Below, piece by piece: positions 5,544-9,300 of a DNA stretch of 9,300 bases (its first letter is position 1; each line of letters starts with the position of its first letter). The notes beneath the pieces are model-generated. The model saw only the letters and a program-made list of their open reading frames with translations. It searched no databases and was not told the DNA's origin. Made by a program: the position numbers and the translations under genes. The DNA lies in assembly GCA_964434855.1 (NCBI GenBank), contig CAYSWR010000036.1, forward strand, positions 1-9,300, written 5' to 3'. The stretch is from UBA8516 sp964434855. GTDB taxonomy: Archaea > Thermoproteota > Nitrososphaeria > Nitrososphaerales > Nitrosopumilaceae.

Positions 5544-6365
5544 TTAACGCAAAAGCTGTTTTTTTAATCTAGTGGATTCCTTAAGGCTGCGTGTAAAGCG
5601 TTCTATATGAGATTCAATTTTTTTTGCTTCTAACCCTTCAATTAATCGTAGGAATGCAGATCCAACTATGATTGCGTCTGCTCCCACCTTAATGAAATTT
5701 CTTGCTTGCGTGGGATTTGAAACACCAAAGCCAACTGCAATTGGAATTTTTCCATTAGCAATTTTTTTGGCGTTTTTTATTGCATTTATTGTGTACTTTT
5801 TAATTTTTTGTTGTGCACCCGTAGTTCCATAGACTGAAACAAGATACAAAAATCCTGAAGATGCGCGTATTATTTTTTTGATCCTTTCTTTAGATGTGTT
5901 GGGCGATACCAAGAAAATTGCATCTGCCTTGTATTTATGAATGGCATTTAGATATTGTCTTGCTTCTTCAACAGGCATGTCTGGTAAGACGAATCCATCG
6001 ATGCCAGCTTTTTTTGCACTGGCAATGAATTTGTCATATCCCTGTCTATAAAGCAGGTTTGTGTAAGTCATCAAAACAAGAGGAAGGTCAGTTTCTTTCC
6101 GTATTTTTTTTACAATGCCAAAAAATTTTGTTGTGTTGATGCCGTTTTTTAAAGCATAATGAGTTGCATTTTGAATCACAGGTCCATCTGCAAGTGGATC
6201 TGAAAAGGGCAGACCAAGCTCAATTATGTCTGCACCTCCTTTTATGAGGCCACGTACGGCAGAAAAAGTTCCTTTCTCGTTTGGGTAGCCTGCTACTACG
6301 TAAGCTATTAGTGCCTTTTGATTTTTGGATTTTAGCTCCAAAAATTTATTTTTTATTCTTGACAT
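5544..6365 (-). CDS. trpA: tryptophan synthase alpha subunit
   Basis: A 273-residue TIM-barrel enzyme, full length for the family, that cleaves indole-3-glycerol phosphate to indole and glyceraldehyde 3-phosphate. Indole is passed through a channel to TrpB in the alpha2beta2 complex. The catalytic acids E49 and D60 lie in IIELGLPFSDPLADGP, at the same numbers as in the E. coli enzyme. Y174 lies in GFLYLVSVYGTTG, which includes the mobile loop 6, and phosphate is bound by VGFGVS (211-216) and IIVGSAF (232-238). The start MSRIKNKFLELK is the usual TrpA N-terminus. The gene begins within the last 20 bases of trpB, and no clear Shine-Dalgarno precedes it, so translation probably depends on coupling to trpB. 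It is the last gene of the trp run. Confidence 0.97.
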   Translation of the reverse strand: MSRIKNKFLELKSKNQKALIAYVVAGYPNEKGTFSAVRGLIKGGADIIELGLPFSDPLADGPVIQNATHYALKNGINTTKFFGIVKKIRKETDLPLVLMTYTNLLYRQGYDKFIASAKKAGIDGFVLPDMPVEEARQYLNAIHKYKADAIFLVSPNTSKERIKKIIRASSGFLYLVSVYGTTGAQQKIKKYTINAIKNAKKIANGKIPIAVGFGVSNPTQARNFIKVGADAIIVGSAFLRLIEGLEAKKIESHIERFTRSLKESTRLKKQLLR

Positions 6366-7548
6366 TTTTTTTCAAATAATTCTCTACGACTTCGACATCT
6401 TTGTCTCCACGTCCAGACAAAGTTACAACAATGGAATCAGATCTTGGTCTCTTCTTTGCTATTTTCATTGCATAAGCTACAGCATGTGATGATTCTAGTG
6501 CAGGTATGATACCCTCATATCTTGAAAGCATTAGGAATGCGTCAACTGCGTTTTTGTCATTAACGTTATCATATTTGACACGTTTTGAATCTTTTAGGTA
6601 GGAATGTTCTGGTCCAACTCCAGGATAATCCAGTCCTGCGGCTATGCTATGGGTATCAAGTATCTGTCCTTCTTTGCTTTGTAACAGATATGTCATCATG
6701 CCATGCAAAACTCCTTTTGATCCTACATTTAATGTGGCAGAATGATGATCTGTATCAAGACCTTCTCCTCCTGCTTCTATTCCAAACATTTCTGTATCGC
6801 TGTCTAATAGAGGATAAAATGTTCCAATTGCATTAGAGCCTCCACCAACGCATGCAACAAGAGAATCAGGAATTTTGTTTTCGATTTCTTTCATTTGTTG
6901 CATGATTTCCTTGCCTATGACTGATTGAAAGTCTCTTACCATGACAGGATATGGATGCGGTCCTACTGCAGAACCAAGCAAGTAGTAAGTGGTTTCCACG
7001 TTTGTAATCCAGTCTCTTATTGCCTCATTAATTGCGTCTTTTAGTGTCTGAGTTCCTTCCATGACAGGATGAACGGCAGAACCAAGAAGATTCATTCTAA
7101 ACACATTTAGCTTTTGTCTTTGGGTATCTTTGTAACCCATGTAGACTTCGGATTTTAATCCAAGACATGCACAGGCCATCGCAGTAGCTACGCCATGCTG
7201 GCCTGCTCCTGTTTCTGCAATGATTCTTTTCTTTTTCATTTTTTTTGCAAGAAGCGCCTGACCTAAAGTGTTGTTAATTTTATGTGCACCACCATGCAGT
7301 AAATCTTCGCGTTTTAGATAGATCTTTGCGCCTCCTATCACTTTGGTCAAATTTTTTGCAAAGTAAAGCGGTGTTGGTCTTCCAGCATATTCACGTAGAT
7401 AATAATCAAGTTCTTTTTTGAACTCTTTATCATTTTTAAATTTTAGATAAGACTCTTCTAATTCCTGTACAGCTGGAACTAGGGTCTCTGGAATGTATTT
7501 TCCACCAAACTCTCCAAACTTGCCATCCTTTGGGAATTTTATCTTCAT
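6346..7548 (-). CDS. trpB: tryptophan synthase beta subunit (TrpB1 type)
   Basis: A 400-residue PLP enzyme that joins indole and L-serine to make L-tryptophan in complex with TrpA. The N-terminus (FGEFGGKYIPETL) is the classic one. The PLP Schiff-base lysine is K90 in HGGAHKINN, the catalytic glutamate is E112 in AETGAGQHG, and the cofactor phosphate is held by GGGSNAIG (235-242). AAGLDYPGVGPEHS (303-316) and S378 in LSGRGDKD complete the site. Length and motifs place it in the TrpB1 class that pairs with TrpA, not the longer stand-alone TrpB2. Its ATG overlaps the trpC stop as ATGA. A GGTG about ten bases upstream is at best a weak ribosome site. Confidence 0.98.
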   Translation of the reverse strand: MKIKFPKDGKFGEFGGKYIPETLVPAVQELEESYLKFKNDKEFKKELDYYLREYAGRPTPLYFAKNLTKVIGGAKIYLKREDLLHGGAHKINNTLGQALLAKKMKKKRIIAETGAGQHGVATAMACACLGLKSEVYMGYKDTQRQKLNVFRMNLLGSAVHPVMEGTQTLKDAINEAIRDWITNVETTYYLLGSAVGPHPYPVMVRDFQSVIGKEIMQQMKEIENKIPDSLVACVGGGSNAIGTFYPLLDSDTEMFGIEAGGEGLDTDHHSATLNVGSKGVLHGMMTYLLQSKEGQILDTHSIAAGLDYPGVGPEHSYLKDSKRVKYDNVNDKNAVDAFLMLSRYEGIIPALESSHAVAYAMKIAKKRPRSDSIVVTLSGRGDKDVEVVENYLKKNVKNKK

Positions 7549-8318
7549 ATTGCTAACACCAATTTTTTGACATGTCCCTTGATATCTTTGCTCTTCATTA
7601 TGCTACTGCCTACTAAGAACGCGTCTGCACCGCATTTATGAAGGAATCTTATGTCATTTGGTGATTCTATTCCGCTCTCAGAAAGTATTATTCTGGTCTC
7701 ATTTCTGTCTTTGAGAATCTTTTTTGTTGTATTCAAATCAATTTCGAGAGTATCTAAATTACGGTTGTTTATTCCAAGCAAATCCCCATCAGTCTTTGTT
7801 GAGTTGACAAATTCTTTTTTTGTATGTGATTCAAGCAAAACCATCAAACCTTTTTTATGAGCATAGGAAATGAATTCATCAATACCGGTTGCTAGTTTTT
7901 TGTCAAAGATTGATTGTATGAGAAGGATGCAGTCTGCACCAATCTTTTCAGCTGCATCTATCTGGATTTTATCTACAACGATATCTTTCATCAATAATGG
8001 TATCTGAACAGCTTTACGAATTTTTTGGAAATATTCTGGCGAACCATTAAACAGATGGGGTTGTGTAAGAACAGAAAGTCCAATTGCGCCTCCTCCCTCC
8101 ATCATCTTTGCAATCTTGACGGGATCTGATAGCTTACGTATGCTGCCAAGTGAGGGGGAAGAAAACTTCACTTCGGTGATTAGTGAAGCGTGTTTATTTT
8201 TACGAATGGTATCAATGATATTCATCTTAGATTTTGGCATTTTTTGTGCAATGTCATAAACTCCATCTTTAATGGCAAGCTGGGAGTTTTTTGTTAACTT
8301 TTGTAACATGTTTTTCAT
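7545..8318 (-). CDS. trpC: indole-3-glycerol phosphate synthase
   Basis: A 257-residue monofunctional TIM-barrel enzyme that closes the ring of carboxyphenylamino-deoxyribulose phosphate, releasing CO2 and water to give indole-3-glycerol phosphate. Active-site residues are visible: E49 and K51 in ITEVKFSSPS, general acid K111 in LLMKDIVVD, E163 in LLESHT, N184 in GINNRNL, and S215 in LSESGI, with VGSSIM (236-241) binding phosphate. It is not fused to TrpF, unlike the enterobacterial enzyme. The start chosen is ATG 8318, which overlaps the trpD stop as ATGA; ATG at codon 4 is an alternative. GAGGAG at 8335-8330 lies 11 bases upstream, rather far for a ribosome site and slightly better placed for neither start. 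Confidence 0.97.
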   Translation of the reverse strand: MKNMLQKLTKNSQLAIKDGVYDIAQKMPKSKMNIIDTIRKNKHASLITEVKFSSPSLGSIRKLSDPVKIAKMMEGGGAIGLSVLTQPHLFNGSPEYFQKIRKAVQIPLLMKDIVVDKIQIDAAEKIGADCILLIQSIFDKKLATGIDEFISYAHKKGLMVLLESHTKKEFVNSTKTDGDLLGINNRNLDTLEIDLNTTKKILKDRNETRIILSESGIESPNDIRFLHKCGADAFLVGSSIMKSKDIKGHVKKLVLAI

Positions 8319-9300
8319 GATTTTTCAAGCTCCTCTACTTTTTGTATATTGCCACAAAAGCGAATGAGATTTCTAAAAACATCATACGCTTTTCCATTCT
8401 TGATGGAATTTAATGCAATTTGTGTCGCTTCCTGAAAATCATTTGCCATGTCTGATATGATTAAACCTGCAGCGGCATTGAGCGCAGTGACTTCGATCAT
8501 TGATTTGTTGGCAGTCCCTTTTAGAACTGTAAGAAATGCCTTGATTGCCTCATCTTTTGAGAAAACTTGGATGTCGCTAAGACTTGCTTTTGCCAATCCA
8601 AGGTCTTGTGGATTTTGAATCTTCAAGCTGACTTTGCCATCTTTGAGAAGGCATATCTGATTTCTTGAGGTAGTAGAAAGCTCATCTAATCCATCATGAG
8701 ATAATACCGACATGACGCTTTCTGCGCCTCTTGCCTTTAGTAACAAAACCACTCTTTCAAGATAATCTGCAGAAAAGACGCCAACTACTTGATTTCTTAC
8801 TCCTGCCGGATTGCTTAGTGGTCCAAGCAAATTAAAAGCAGTTCTTGTTCCAAGCATCTTTCGCGCCTCTGCAACATTTTTCATTGCAGGGTGAAATTTT
8901 TGTGCAAACATAAATCCAATCCCAAATCTTTCTATGGCTTCACTAACTTTCTCTGGGGGCATGTCTAAATCATAACCAAAGTATTCAAAAATATCTGCAC
9001 TTCCACAAATTCCAGAAACTGATCTATTGCCGTGTTTTGCTACTGAACCTCCTGCACCAGCTATTACAAATGCAGCTGCAGTAGAGACATTGAATGTTTT
9101 CATTTTATCTCCACCAGTGCCACAAACGTCAATGATTTTTCCGTTTCTTTTTGGAGTTATGTGTATGGCGTATTGTTGCATTTTGTCAAGCATTGCCAAT
9201 AGTTCCTGATCAGACTCTCCTTTGTCAGTCAAGTTTCGCAAAAAATTTGCAGTCTCTTGTACGGGCACTTGTCCTTTTAGTATTTCATCCATTACTTGAC
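8315..9300 (-). CDS. trpD: anthranilate phosphoribosyltransferase, 5' end outside window
   Basis: This enzyme transfers the phosphoribosyl group of PRPP to anthranilate, the second committed step of tryptophan synthesis. Counting from the ATG at 9292, the PRPP/Mg site VCGTGGD (56-62) and KHGNRSVSG (86-94) are intact. So are the long signature FHPAMKNVAEARKMLGTR (133-150) with FNLLGPLSNPAG after it, and the acidic DGLDEL (200-205). The frame stays open upstream to the window edge (codons for Gln and Val just before that ATG). MDEILKG matches the conserved internal segment that normally lies some 20 residues into TrpD, so the true start is beyond 9300 and the gene is partial. The stop shares ATGA with the trpC start. 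No TrpG amidotransferase domain is fused in the visible part. Confidence 0.96.
   Translation of the reverse strand, partial: QVMDEILKGQVPVQETANFLRNLTDKGESDQELLAMLDKMQQYAIHITPKRNGKIIDVCGTGGDKMKTFNVSTAAAFVIAGAGGSVAKHGNRSVSGICGSADIFEYFGYDLDMPPEKVSEAIERFGIGFMFAQKFHPAMKNVAEARKMLGTRTAFNLLGPLSNPAGVRNQVVGVFSADYLERVVLLLKARGAESVMSVLSHDGLDELSTTSRNQICLLKDGKVSLKIQNPQDLGLAKASLSDIQVFSKDEAIKAFLTVLKGTANKSMIEVTALNAAAGLIISDMANDFQEATQIALNSIKNGKAYDVFRNLIRFCGNIQKVEELEKS

Noticed and set aside
9290..9292. ATG at 9292 as the true start of trpD
   Set aside because: The frame is open upstream, and MDEILKG corresponds to a conserved internal segment of TrpD, so the gene begins outside the window.

Overview
The window looks like a chromosomal piece of a thaumarchaeon (Nitrososphaerota, probably a Nitrosopumilus-like lineage). 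This is inferred from the AT-rich, lysine-rich coding style, the archaeal pilus ATPase and membrane-platform genes, and above all a protein with the cysteine/histidine pattern of TackOD1, the thaumarchaeal output domain. No marker gene fixes the genus. Every convincing gene lies on the minus strand, so the window reads biologically from position 9300 down to 1.

Region 1 (9300 to 5544) is the distal part of a tryptophan operon in the order trpD-trpC-trpB-trpA. The genes overlap: ATGA junctions at trpD/trpC and trpC/trpB, and 20 bases shared between trpB and trpA. The products turn anthranilate plus PRPP into tryptophan, except for the TrpF step, whose gene is not between these genes. trpD is cut by the window edge. 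Its first visible ATG matches an internal conserved Met, so the true start lies outside.

Region 2 (5543 to 5150) is a roughly 390-base spacer between two operons. It holds a U-rich candidate terminator for the trp transcript, a widely spaced inverted repeat (5452-5510), a compact pair of overlapping dyads (5387-5408), two TATA-like elements, and one doubtful 53-codon ORF that runs into the next gene.

Region 3 (5149 to 41) is a compact operon for a type IV pilus-like or Tad-like machine. It encodes a secretion/pilus assembly ATPase and two separate T2SSF-domain membrane platform proteins, in the order ATPase-TadB-like-TadC-like. The last gene encodes a 490-residue protein with a coiled coil, a TackOD1-type zinc-binding region, and a C-terminal domain resembling a degenerate PD-(D/E)XK nuclease fold. 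No pilin or prepilin peptidase is visible. A possible further gene begins at position 34 and runs off the window.

The trp genes are ordinary. The parts worth a second look are the TackOD1/nuclease-fold protein coupled to the pilus genes, and the structured spacer between the operons.
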